Source: an uncultured Draconibacterium sp. (GTDB lineage Bacteria > Bacteroidota > Bacteroidia > Bacteroidales > Prolixibacteraceae). Taken from it: a DNA stretch of 64,000 bases. Positions within the stretch are counted from its first letter, which is position 1, and every line of letters begins with the position of its first letter. A program made the position numbers and the translations under genes. Under the pieces are notes generated by a model. That model saw only the letters and a program-made list of their open reading frames with translations, did not search any database and was not told the DNA's origin. Shown one piece after another: positions 1 to 7,413 of this stretch. The stretch is from positions 2,607,501 through 2,671,500 of the forward strand of contig NZ_OY782038.1 of NCBI RefSeq assembly GCF_963677575.1. Direction: 5' to 3'.

Positions 1-51
1 CTTATAATAATTCGTATCAAGCTGTACTTCTGGTTTCATATCAATTGTCAT
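1..51 (-). CDS. Start of an unknown protein, cut by the window edge
   Basis: An ATG on the minus strand at 51 opens a frame that stays open to the window edge, giving 17 residues that begin MTIDMKPEVQLDTNYYK. A TATTTTTG box (TAnnTTTG type) lies about 25 nt upstream on the same strand, which is what a Bacteroidota promoter for this gene would look like. Too little of the protein is visible to name a family. The gene is divergent from the flavodoxin gene. Confidence 0.45.
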   Translation of the reverse strand, partial: MTIDMKPEVQLDTNYYK

Positions 52-75
52 GACGTATCTAATTTTTCTTCGACA

Positions 76-83
76 CAAAAATA
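76..83 (-). promoter_or_regulatory. Candidate -7 box for the leftward gene at the edge
   Basis: CAAAAATA on the plus strand reads TATTTTTG on the minus strand, matching the Bacteroidota -7 consensus TAnnTTTG. No clear -33 TTTG was found. Confidence 0.35.
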
Positions 84-180
84 TGTGCAATTATCGATTT
101 AAAGACTTCTTGGTGTTTTATTTCACCGATAGTTTTAGAGAATTAACCGATTATTAACACGAATGTTCAATAGTAAGCCA

Positions 181-188
181 TAATTTTG
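181..188 (+). promoter_or_regulatory. Candidate -7 box for the flavodoxin gene
   Basis: TAATTTTG matches TAnnTTTG and lies 56 nt before the ATG at 245. The -33 element is not obvious. Confidence 0.35.
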
Positions 189-244
189 AATAGAAATTAT
201 CGAATATCGATGTCAATTTCTTAAAAACCAAGTCATCAGAAAAA

Positions 245-748
245 ATGAGAACATTAATCACCTATTGCACCACACATGGTTGTACCGAAAAAACAGCTAC
301 CGAGCTAAAACAGTTTTTGGGAGGCGAAGTATTATTGGTTAACCTGAAAAAAGAAGCTGTTCCTGATCTTTCATCATTCGATCGGATAATTATTGGCGGC
401 TCCATTCATGCCGGTCAGATTCAAAAAAAAGTTAAAGATTTTTGCAACGAACATTACGAAACACTAAAAAATAAAGAACTCGGGTTATTTATTTGCTGCA
501 TGGAGGAAGGCGAAAAAGCAGAAATCCAGTTGCACGACGCTTATCCGAATGGCTTATTACAAAGTGCCAAAGCAACGGCTTGTTTGGGCGGCGAATTCGA
601 TTTTAATAGAATGAATTTCTTTCAGAAAATGGTTGTAAAGAAAGTTGCCAAAGTGGATGACAGCGTGTCGCACATTAACCACGATGCCATAAAACGCTTC
701 TCGCAGCAAATGAACAAGATTTTTAATCCGTTTATGTTTTTTGTTTAG
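245..748 (+). CDS. Flavodoxin-domain protein, HemG-like
   Basis: The 167-residue protein has a flavodoxin fold signature: an N-terminal beta strand followed by a phosphate-binding loop (TTHGCTEKT, residues 9-17) for FMN, and a GGSIHAGQ segment near residues 51-58 that resembles the second FMN loop of HemG, the menaquinone-dependent protoporphyrinogen oxidase. Length fits HemG-type flavodoxins, which are a little longer than electron-carrier flavodoxins. No other heme genes are adjacent, so whether it oxidises protoporphyrinogen IX or is a general flavodoxin cannot be decided from context. It stands alone and converges with the ABC permease gene, with only about 40 nt between the two stops. 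Confidence 0.75.
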   Translation: MRTLITYCTTHGCTEKTATELKQFLGGEVLLVNLKKEAVPDLSSFDRIIIGGSIHAGQIQKKVKDFCNEHYETLKNKELGLFICCMEEGEKAEIQLHDAYPNGLLQSAKATACLGGEFDFNRMNFFQKMVVKKVAKVDDSVSHINHDAIKRFSQQMNKIFNPFMFFV

Positions 749-788
749 CGCTATTGTTTCTCAAACTGTACTTCCCCGCATAAAATTA

Positions 789-2450
789 CTACGCCAGTAT
801 TTTTGTCCAGGAGACATTTCGCAGCCGTTTTAGCAACAAAGCGGCAACCAGAAAATAGACAATCCCCAAAATGTAACTTGTCCAGGCCGGCAGCAGCGAA
901 CATGCATAAGTTAATCCTCCAACAACAGCGACAAGAAAAAACATTAACATCACGTTCCCAATATTTTGCGACGAATTATTCATATTTCTGTCGCGCGAAA
1001 GAGGCAGATACTTTGGCATTACAAGTGCATACAAAACCATAAAAAGAACGGAAACCCCAAATACCAGAACAACATGATTCAAAACCGTAATTGGCCAAAT
1101 TATAAATGTGATTGAAAAAACAATTACAGCCATTGGCAGAAAATAATTCAGAAGCGTAACCATTAGGCCGGCGACAAAAAATTCTCCGGCCTTTTTTACC
1201 GGTAAAAATTTGAATAACCACACCGACTCAGGTTGTTCCGAGAATTGAAGCGTTGGATAAATTACCAGGCTCAGGATTACAGGGATAAAAAGAAGAATGA
1301 AATAACGTTTCGAATCTGCCAGTTCGGTAATAAATTCACCACCATGTCCAATTTTAGAAATAAACGGAAGTGCCAGCAAGACAATAGTATAACCAATAAT
1401 TGAATAAACGCCTTGTTTAAATTTCCGGTCTTTCGAAACCACCATTCTAATCAAACGGTACAATGCTTTTTCGGAACTGTTGAAATGCAAAAAGTCGATC
1501 AGCTGTTTTCGTTCTGTTCTAACTTCCTTCTTTTTCTTTGCAGGCTTGTCTCCCACTCCATCTATTTCCGATAATTTACTATTATAAAACGGTGCGAAAT
1601 ATTTTACGATAGCCACTATTCCAACCAGCGGAACCAAAACACACAATACCAATTGCAATCCAACACCGGCCAACGTTCCTTCCAGAAATAAAGTAGAAAC
1701 TTTTGCCGACCAATACGGAGGAATTAAATTGAGCCACCATTGTTTTCCCAATTGTGCTTCAGTAACCATTTCGCTGTCGAACAACCGAGGAATAAACTGG
1801 TAGCCACCATAAATTATTACGGCCAGCAGTACCTGTACATACATAATAATGGTCTTAAACTTTTCTGCCGAAAAGAAACGCACTACCGCCATGTAAAAAA
1901 TGTTCGAGATAAAAACAGCCATTACGACATCGAGCAAAACCAGAAAAAACAATAGCAAACCGGTTAATGCACCATAAGTAATTCCGCCAATAATAACACC
2001 TCCCAGCGACAGCGGAATTCCCAACATTAACAGGTAAATTACAATATGAATAATCCGCGAAGTATAAAAGGTTTTTGAATTCACCGGTCGCGGTAAAATT
2101 TCAATATTGTCTTTTGTATCGAAAAGAATGGTAGAAAACTCGGTGATTATTAATAATGAAAAATAAACCAGCAAAATGGAATGATAAAGCAAAAAAGCAA
2201 TCTCGTGGTTGATTTGGCCTAAAAACATAGTCCCCAGAAATAGCCCCAGAATACCATTTATTAGCGCCATTATCAGCGTCTGATTGGACGAACTTTGCCT
2301 TTTTTGATTGAACAAATTATTTTGGCGTCTTCCGTCCATGGTTAGTTTTGCCCTCAAAATGGCATTCAGTTGTTTTGTATCAACACCCGAGCGTTTCAAT
2401 AGCGGGTTTAACAACGAACCCAAGCGGAGAACAACATTGATAAAAGCCAT
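789..2450 (-). CDS. ABC exporter permease, multi-pass membrane protein
   Basis: The 553-residue protein has about ten or more hydrophobic segments and a charged, Lys-rich cytoplasmic stretch near residue 300. No periplasmic MacB domain is visible, so it is not of the MacB/LolC type; it looks like the large permeases of putative ABC exporters that pair with a separate ABC-2-type ATPase. It lies 3 nt downstream of the ATPase gene, so the two are almost certainly co-translated and form one transporter in the inner membrane. The substrate is unknown. Convergent with the flavodoxin gene. Confidence 0.7.
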   Translation of the reverse strand: MAFINVVLRLGSLLNPLLKRSGVDTKQLNAILRAKLTMDGRRQNNLFNQKRQSSSNQTLIMALINGILGLFLGTMFLGQINHEIAFLLYHSILLVYFSLLIITEFSTILFDTKDNIEILPRPVNSKTFYTSRIIHIVIYLLMLGIPLSLGGVIIGGITYGALTGLLLFFLVLLDVVMAVFISNIFYMAVVRFFSAEKFKTIIMYVQVLLAVIIYGGYQFIPRLFDSEMVTEAQLGKQWWLNLIPPYWSAKVSTLFLEGTLAGVGLQLVLCVLVPLVGIVAIVKYFAPFYNSKLSEIDGVGDKPAKKKKEVRTERKQLIDFLHFNSSEKALYRLIRMVVSKDRKFKQGVYSIIGYTIVLLALPFISKIGHGGEFITELADSKRYFILLFIPVILSLVIYPTLQFSEQPESVWLFKFLPVKKAGEFFVAGLMVTLLNYFLPMAVIVFSITFIIWPITVLNHVVLVFGVSVLFMVLYALVMPKYLPLSRDRNMNNSSQNIGNVMLMFFLVAVVGGLTYACSLLPAWTSYILGIVYFLVAALLLKRLRNVSWTKILA

Positions 2451-2453
2451 AAT

Positions 2454-3242
2454 CTACGAGTTAACAATGTTACGTATAAAATCAGATCTGCCTTCGTAGT
2501 CGGCCTTGCCGGTCATCTCCGAGAAAAGCTGTTCAAGCGATTTATTATGGCCGGCATTCAATTCGTCGAAAGTACCGTCGGCTACCACCATTCCATCATT
2601 TATAAGAATAATCCGGTCCGAAATTTTTTCCACAATATCCATTAAATGCGAACAATAAAAAATGGTTTTTCCATCGTTTTTTAACTGAAGTAGCATTTCT
2701 TTCACAATTATTACCGAGTTGGCATCTAGACCGGAAAGCGGTTCATCAAGAAAAATAATATCAGGATTATGCAACAAACCATTAATGATCAATGCTTTTT
2801 GTCGCATCCCTTTCGAAAAAGTATCCATTCGATTATTCAGCTCTTGTTTTAATTCAAAAAGATCATAAAACCTCTCCATTCTCGCCCGCGCTTTATCCGG
2901 ATCTAAACCATAGATATCTGACAAAAAAAGCCCGTATTCCAAGGGAGTTAGCGAATCGTACACTTTCCCGTTTTCTGGGATATAACCAATCCGGTGTTTC
3001 ATTTCCAGCTGGTTGGATGCAAAATCTTTCCCAAACATGGTAATTTTCCCACCGTAATCAGAAATGATACCACACAGAATTTTTACTGTTGTACTTTTAC
3101 CTGCACCGTTGGGGCCAATATAGCCGATCAAACTTCCTGAATTAATCGTAAGATCAATTCCTTTTAATACTTCTTTTTTTCCAGATCCGGCACCAAACGT
3201 TTTAGTAAGGCCTTCGATTTTAATGATTTGGAGCTTCTCCAT
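2454..3242 (-). CDS. ABC transporter ATP-binding protein
   Basis: A 262-residue nucleotide-binding subunit. Walker A is GPNGAGKS at residues 43-50, the signature motif is the variant FSKGM at 142-146 followed by RQK, and Walker B with the catalytic Glu is IIFLDEP at 162-168; the H-loop is in CSHLMD. The FSKGM signature and short helical domain fit the ABC-2/exporter group (CcmA-like) rather than importers. It precedes its partner permease by 3 nt. A separate methyltransferase gene lies 30 nt upstream on the same strand, so a longer operon is possible. Confidence 0.88.
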   Translation of the reverse strand: MEKLQIIKIEGLTKTFGAGSGKKEVLKGIDLTINSGSLIGYIGPNGAGKSTTVKILCGIISDYGGKITMFGKDFASNQLEMKHRIGYIPENGKVYDSLTPLEYGLFLSDIYGLDPDKARARMERFYDLFELKQELNNRMDTFSKGMRQKALIINGLLHNPDIIFLDEPLSGLDANSVIIVKEMLLQLKNDGKTIFYCSHLMDIVEKISDRIILINDGMVVADGTFDELNAGHNKSLEQLFSEMTGKADYEGRSDFIRNIVNS

Positions 3243-3274
3243 ATTTGCTGATTTTGGGATTATTCTTTGATCTC

Positions 3275-3991
3275 CTAAAATAGCAAATAAAATTCTTTAC
3301 ATAAAAATTTAAATTCATCAGAATAGTCACCTTCTGGATTTTTTCTTATTGCGATGGAGTTTGTTTCCCAATCCTGCTGATGTTTCGAAAATTCCATTAG
3401 ATAACGATGCGGGTCCTTTTGCTGATATGGAGAAACTTTGGTAAAACGAACCGGGTATAATTTCTGTAAACGTGCCAACTCAATAAACCGTAAAGCCGCA
3501 TCAACCGGCAGAATTACGGCTAACCGACCTTTTACTGAAAGTAATTCGGCTGATAGTTTTGCCAGATCCGCTAAAGGCAAACTATCGGTATGTCGCGCCA
3601 GCGAGCGACTTTCATTTCCTGCTTTTAACGAATTTTGGAAGTAAGGAGGATTCGATACAATCAAATCGAATTGCGAAGTAGTTTCTGCTGCAAACTTTTG
3701 TAAGGAAACATTCTGAACTTCTACCCTATTATTCCACGGCGATGCGGCTACATTTTCTGCAGATTCTTTAGCTGCATTTTTCTCAATCTCTATGGCGGTA
3801 ATTTGAGCTTGAGAACGTTGTGCCAGCATTAAAGCAATTAAACCGGTTCCGGTACCTATATCGAGAATCGTGTTGCAATCATGGACATCTGCCCACGCAC
3901 CCAACAAAATACCATCAATACCCACTTTCATCGCCGAACGCCGTTGTTCGATTCGGAATTGTTTGAACTGGAAATAATTGTTTCTGCCCAT
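3275..3991 (-). CDS. tRNA1(Val) adenine-37 N6-methyltransferase family protein
   Basis: SAM-dependent methyltransferase of the YfiC/TrmN6 type. From the chosen start the SAM-binding loop DIGTGTG is at residues 44-50 and the adenine-N6 catalytic motif NPPY at 114-117. The N-terminal FKQFRIEQRRSAMKVGIDGILLGAW is typical of the family. The frame is open further upstream, but the extra ten residues (MCLRVFVFSV) are unlike the family, so the start is put at 3991 (MGRNNYF). The usual substrate is A37 of tRNA1(Val). It lies between the TIGR02757 gene and the ABC pair on the same strand. Confidence 0.85.
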   Translation of the reverse strand: MGRNNYFQFKQFRIEQRRSAMKVGIDGILLGAWADVHDCNTILDIGTGTGLIALMLAQRSQAQITAIEIEKNAAKESAENVAASPWNNRVEVQNVSLQKFAAETTSQFDLIVSNPPYFQNSLKAGNESRSLARHTDSLPLADLAKLSAELLSVKGRLAVILPVDAALRFIELARLQKLYPVRFTKVSPYQQKDPHRYLMEFSKHQQDWETNSIAIRKNPEGDYSDEFKFLCKEFYLLF

Positions 3992-4024
3992 AACGCTAAA
4001 CACAAAGACTCGAAGACACAAAGT

Positions 4025-4798
4025 TTAGAATTTTTCGAAAACACCCAATCCAAACAGCGCAAAATCATATTTAATCGGATCAATTGGATCGAACTCGCGC
4101 AAAGTGGCGGTAATTTCTTCCACCGCTTTCCAGTCGTTTGAGCGGCGTTGCAGAAGTCCTAACTTTCGCCCTACATTTCCGGTGTGCACATCAAGCGGCA
4201 GCATCAGCGCCGATTGCGGAATTCCGTTCCACAAGCCAAAATCCACGCCCGATTTATCCCTCCGGCACATCCATCGCAAATACATATTCAGCCGTTTGGC
4301 CGAAGCCCCTCTCGATACATTCGAAATGTGCTTGCGTGTTCGTTCCCCTTCCTTTTCGAAAAACACGGAATAGAAATGTGCCAAAGCTGATTTTACAGTC
4401 CGCTCTTGTTGAAATCCGCTTTCAAAAACAGCTTGTAAACCACCATGTTTTTTATAAACATTTCGCAGCGAGCGAATAAAATAAATACAATCGTCGCCAT
4501 TAAACGTACGATGTACAAACTTTTGCAGCCTGTCGCGTTCTTTTTCCGAGGCGTTTAACACAAAGTCGTGTGGCTGATTATCGAGCAAGGCCATTAACCG
4601 CAAAGCATTTTTTATAATGGCAGCCCGGTTTCCCCAGGCGATGGTTGCCGCCAAAAAACCGGCAATCTCAATATTTTCTTTCTCGGTAAATTGTTTAGGA
4701 ACCTGAATCGGATCGGTTTCAATAAACTCCTGTTGATTGTACTTTTCAACTTTTTCGTTGAGAAAATCTTTTAAATCTGATATTTTTTTATTTGGCAC
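4025..4798 (-). CDS. TIGR02757 family protein (DUF2400)
   Basis: A 257-residue soluble protein recognised by the overall family pattern: an N-terminal LKDFLNEKVEKYN segment, PIQVPKQFTEKENIEIAGFLAATIAWGNRAAIIKNA, and the C-terminal PLDVHTGNVGRKLGLLQRRSNDWKAVEEIT segment. The latter resembles helix-hairpin-helix DNA glycosylase folds, but the biochemical role of this family is not established. The stop is 34 nt upstream of the methyltransferase start, so the two may be co-transcribed. Confidence 0.75.
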   Translation of the reverse strand: MPNKKISDLKDFLNEKVEKYNQQEFIETDPIQVPKQFTEKENIEIAGFLAATIAWGNRAAIIKNALRLMALLDNQPHDFVLNASEKERDRLQKFVHRTFNGDDCIYFIRSLRNVYKKHGGLQAVFESGFQQERTVKSALAHFYSVFFEKEGERTRKHISNVSRGASAKRLNMYLRWMCRRDKSGVDFGLWNGIPQSALMLPLDVHTGNVGRKLGLLQRRSNDWKAVEEITATLREFDPIDPIKYDFALFGLGVFEKF

Positions 4799-4810
4799 AA
4801 CTTTGAAAGA

Positions 4811-4858
4811 ATTGATACTGGATACTCGATATTTGATACTGGATGCTGGATTGCTGGT
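4811..4858. repeat. Intergenic word repeat, GATACTGGAT family
   Basis: The space between the LolD-like gene and the TIGR02757 gene is built from near-copies of GATACTGGAT, GATATTTGATA and GGATGCTGGAT. The same words occur in mixed orientation in the mutA-mutB gap at 59866-59941. Such low-complexity word strings are a recurring intergenic feature of this window. Confidence 0.6.
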
Positions 4859-4866
4859 TACTGCGA

Positions 4867-5520
4867 CTAATCACTGATTACTCCGTCTTTGATGTGGATG
4901 ATCCGGTCAGACTGTTCGGCAAAATGATCATCGTGGGTTACAATGATAAACGTTTGGCCCAAATCGTCGCGCAGTTTAAAAAGCAAGTCATGTAATTCGT
5001 CACGGTTCGTTGAGTCCAGGTTTCCCGATGGTTCATCGGCCATCACCACCGACGGGCTATTTATTAGTGCACGCGCCATTGCGACACGTTGTTTTTCACC
5101 GCCCGATAATTCCGATGGTTTATGAGTCATGCGGTCGGCCAGTCCCAAATAATCGATCAATTCCTTTGCGCGGGCTTCAGCTTTTGCTTTTGGTGTTTTG
5201 GCAATAAATGCAGGAATACAAACATTCTCCAATGCCGTAAACTCGGGCAGTAAATGATGAAACTGAAACACAAAACCAATTTCGCGGTTACGAAAACCGG
5301 CCAGCTTTTTATCGCTGAGATCAGAGATTTTTGTGTCGTTAAAAAAGAGCTCACCACTATCGGGTTTACTCAATGTGCCGAGAATTTGCAGCAATGTGGT
5401 TTTTCCCGCTCCGCTGGCTCCAACAATGGAATAAAGTTTCCCTTTCGGAATGTCCAAATCAATTCCCTTTAACACCTCAAGTGCTCCAAACGATTTCGTT
5501 ATGTTTTCAGCTCTTATCAA
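4867..5520 (-). CDS. LolD-like ABC ATPase
   Basis: A 217-residue ABC subunit: Walker A GASGAGKT (34-41), Q-loop in FVFQFHHLLPEF, signature LSGGEKQ (138-144) and Walker B VVMADEP followed by SGNLD (158-168). The FQFHHLLPEFTALENV and ADEPSGNLD strings are characteristic of the LolD/MacB-type group, and LolD releases lipoproteins from the inner membrane together with LolC/E. No LolC/E permease is adjacent, which is usual in Bacteroidota where lolD can stand apart. Its stop is followed by a word repeat, and an antiporter gene lies 9 nt upstream on the same strand. Confidence 0.8.
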   Translation of the reverse strand: MIRAENITKSFGALEVLKGIDLDIPKGKLYSIVGASGAGKTTLLQILGTLSKPDSGELFFNDTKISDLSDKKLAGFRNREIGFVFQFHHLLPEFTALENVCIPAFIAKTPKAKAEARAKELIDYLGLADRMTHKPSELSGGEKQRVAMARALINSPSVVMADEPSGNLDSTNRDELHDLLFKLRDDLGQTFIIVTHDDHFAEQSDRIIHIKDGVISD

Positions 5521-5529
5521 TGACGTTCT

Positions 5530-6585
5530 TTAAAAAGTTAAACCTAATCCGTAGAGTTTTAGTATTTCATTAAGCACATATAATACATAAGCACCAATTA
5601 ACACAACTCCTGTTAGTTTTCCTGCTTTCCATTTTTTAACCAATAAAAGGAGAATCAATAAAAGTACTGATCCCGACAAAATCAAGGTTGAACTAAATAT
5701 ATCGCCTCCCGACTCAATTACCCCTCCTGAAAAAACCATAACAAGCAGAAACGGCAATCCAAGTCCTACCAGAATATCGAATATATTTGACCCAATTGCG
5801 TTACTAACCGCCATGTCTCCTCTTCCCTGACGAGCAACAATAACTGATGAAAACAGATCAGGAATTGATGTTCCGACAGCAAGAACGGTTAATGCAATAA
5901 TAGCTTCAGGAATATTAAGAATATGCGCCGAAGCAACTGCAACTTCGACCAAAACATAACTTAGTGCAGCAATTAAAACAATGGAAAGAATAAAAACGCG
6001 GTAATAATGTTTTTCTTCCGGGAATATAAAACGCAGAAACTGATCTACTGGTTTGCTAATCTTGCTGTGCTCGCCATGCGTATCTTCCAGTTCGGTAGCT
6101 TCCATATCGTTGTATGGCAACCATTTTCGCCAATAAATTACCGCCACAACATATAACACGTAAGTGCCTAATAAAATTACCGTTTCGTTTAATGTTAATC
6201 GACCATCCCAAATAAACAATAGCAATAATGCTACAGAAAGCGAATAAAAAAACAGGTCGCGAACCATTGGCTGCCAGGTGAGCTTTGTCTTTTTTACATA
6301 GGCCGCTGCGCCAACAATTACCAAGAGGTTGAAAATTGCGCTCCCCACAATGCTACCGATACCGATTGCCTGGTGTTCGCCGGGTTTTATAACGGCAAAC
6401 AAAGCCACGAACAATTCCGGGGCACTCGATCCCACAGCCATAAGCGTCGCTCCGGCGGCATCGTTTGATAAACGCAGGTCTTTCGAGATTTTATCAAGAG
6501 ACGATATGAAAAACAAATCGACAACACGGGCAAGCAAAACAAAACAAGCCAGTAAAGCCAATATGAAAAGTATAATCATTAACAA
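5530..6585 (-). CDS. Calcium/sodium antiporter (CaCA family, YrbG-like)
   Basis: A 351-residue inner-membrane protein with two homologous halves, each about five hydrophobic helices. The first alpha repeat has AVGSSAPELFVA (about residues 50-61) and the second has AVGTSIPDLFSS with GSNIFDILVGLG further on. These acidic GSxxPE/D motifs bind the cations exchanged. A hydrophilic, acidic loop (NDMEATELEDTHGEHSK) separates the halves. Length matches bacterial YrbG-type exchangers. The start lies 13 nt downstream of the tatA stop, so the order tatA, antiporter, lolD-like reads as one transcript. Confidence 0.9.
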   Translation of the reverse strand: MLMIILFILALLACFVLLARVVDLFFISSLDKISKDLRLSNDAAGATLMAVGSSAPELFVALFAVIKPGEHQAIGIGSIVGSAIFNLLVIVGAAAYVKKTKLTWQPMVRDLFFYSLSVALLLLFIWDGRLTLNETVILLGTYVLYVVAVIYWRKWLPYNDMEATELEDTHGEHSKISKPVDQFLRFIFPEEKHYYRVFILSIVLIAALSYVLVEVAVASAHILNIPEAIIALTVLAVGTSIPDLFSSVIVARQGRGDMAVSNAIGSNIFDILVGLGLPFLLVMVFSGGVIESGGDIFSSTLILSGSVLLLILLLLVKKWKAGKLTGVVLIGAYVLYVLNEILKLYGLGLTF

Positions 6586-6598
6586 TGATTTTTTGGAA

Positions 6599-6871
6599 TT
6601 AATCCTTCAACTTATCAGTGATACCTTTTTTAATATCGTTGGTATCTTTTGTTACTGTTGAGGTAACATCTTTTATGTCTTTTTGAATATCAGAAGTATG
6701 GTTATCGAGTTCTCGTTTTATTTCGTTTGTGGCCTTTTTAAACTCACGCATACCTTTCCCCAGTGTTTTGGCAATATCGGGTATTGCTTTCGATCCGAAA
6801 AACAACAATGCCAACAGCATCACCAAAACTATCTCGCCACCACTTATAAATAATAAATACTGCATCGTCAA
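6599..6871 (-). CDS. tatA: Sec-independent translocase subunit TatA/TatE family
   Basis: The 90-residue protein has one N-terminal membrane helix (about residues 5-25), the FFGSKAIPDIAKTLGKGMREFKKA amphipathic-helix signature of TatA (the F-G-P motif is visible), then a charged, helical tail with repeated DIKKD/DIQKD units. TatA oligomers form the pore for folded Tat substrates. A start at the third residue (MQYLLF) is equally possible. A Tat-type signal is present in this window on the ferredoxin at 54839. TatC is not in the window. Upstream lies the 21-bp repeat array. Confidence 0.88.
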   Translation of the reverse strand: MTMQYLLFISGGEIVLVMLLALLFFGSKAIPDIAKTLGKGMREFKKATNEIKRELDNHTSDIQKDIKDVTSTVTKDTNDIKKGITDKLKD

Positions 6872-6902
6872 ATTGATTTAGATCACAAATATATAAAAAG
6901 TT

Positions 6903-6929
6903 GGAAGTCAGAAGTCGGAAGTCAGAAGA
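6903..6929. repeat. Left GAAGTC word cluster and arm of a 17-bp inverted repeat
   Basis: The sequence is a direct repetition of GGAAGTCAGAAGTC-like words. Bases 6913-6929 are the perfect reverse complement of 7386-7402, so this cluster and the one at 7379-7402 face each other across the 21-bp array. Confidence 0.75.
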
Positions 6930-7027
6930 TAGTTTAACAAGTTTAAATGCTGATCGAAGACTTCCGAACCTGAAGCCAATCATAGTTCACATCCGAAACA
7001 GCTGTGTGTCTTCACAAGAAGGCAACT

Positions 7028-7226
7028 TTACACCCGTTTTTATCTCTTATCACTCCATTTTAGTCAATTATCACCCTACTGCGAGCGCTTATCTCCTGCC
7101 TGAAGAGGCTCATCACCCCAAAAAATGCGTTATCACCAATCCGAAGGGTCTTATCACCCGTAAATTTACCGTTATCACCCGGGGAAAGGGTGTTATCTCT
7201 TACATTTTGTCGGTTATCACCGGAGA
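7028..7226. repeat. Phased 21-bp interspersed repeat array (TTATCACC units)
   Basis: On the plus strand TTATCACC-like 8-mers begin one base before 7048, 7069, 7090, 7111, 7131, 7152, 7173, 7194 and 7215. That is nine copies at exact 21-bp steps except one 20-bp step (7111 to 7131); a degenerate tenth copy precedes them near 7028. Variants are TTATCTCC, TTATCTCT, TCATCACC and TTATCACT. The 13 nt between copies are not conserved in sequence, only in length. The single-base slip would break any reading frame, so the unit is conserved as DNA (or RNA), not protein. The interval has no convincing gene and sits between tatA and the secDF terminator. Confidence 0.8.
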
Positions 7227-7331
7227 GATTTTACAAAATGGTGGTGATGGAGAGACAATTTGTATAAAATTCTATTTTTTTATGGATGACAACTGTTTTT
7301 TTCGATAAAACCCACACATCTATTACAAAAA

Positions 7332-7363
7332 AGGATGTCACCCCAATTAAGCGATGACATCCT
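7332..7363 (-). terminator. Rho-independent terminator of secDF
   Basis: AAGGATGTCA and TGACATCCTT form a 10-bp stem; on the minus strand it is followed by TTTTTT. It lies about 50 nt downstream of the secDF stop. Confidence 0.85.
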
Positions 7364-7378
7364 TTGTATAAAATTGGG

Positions 7379-7402
7379 TCTTCCGTCTTCTGACTTCCGA
7401 CT
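7379..7402. repeat. Right GAAGTC word cluster and arm of a 17-bp inverted repeat
   Basis: TCTTCTGACTTCCGACT at 7386-7402 is the exact reverse complement of 6913-6929. It lies directly after the secDF stop codon. Confidence 0.75.
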
Positions 7403-7413
7403 ACTGATTCAAT

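Noticed and set aside
7028..7226. CRISPR array
   Set aside because: The conserved unit is only 8 bp, spacers are 13 nt, and no cas genes are near.
7028..7226. DnaA-box cluster or chromosomal origin
   Set aside because: TTATCACC differs from TTATCCACA at key positions, and no dnaA, dnaN or other origin genes adjoin it.
6901..7308. A 135-codon plus-strand frame across the 21-bp array
   Set aside because: Starts inside GAAGTC words, reads as repeats only in part, and the 20-bp step would shift the frame. The DNA period, not protein, is conserved.
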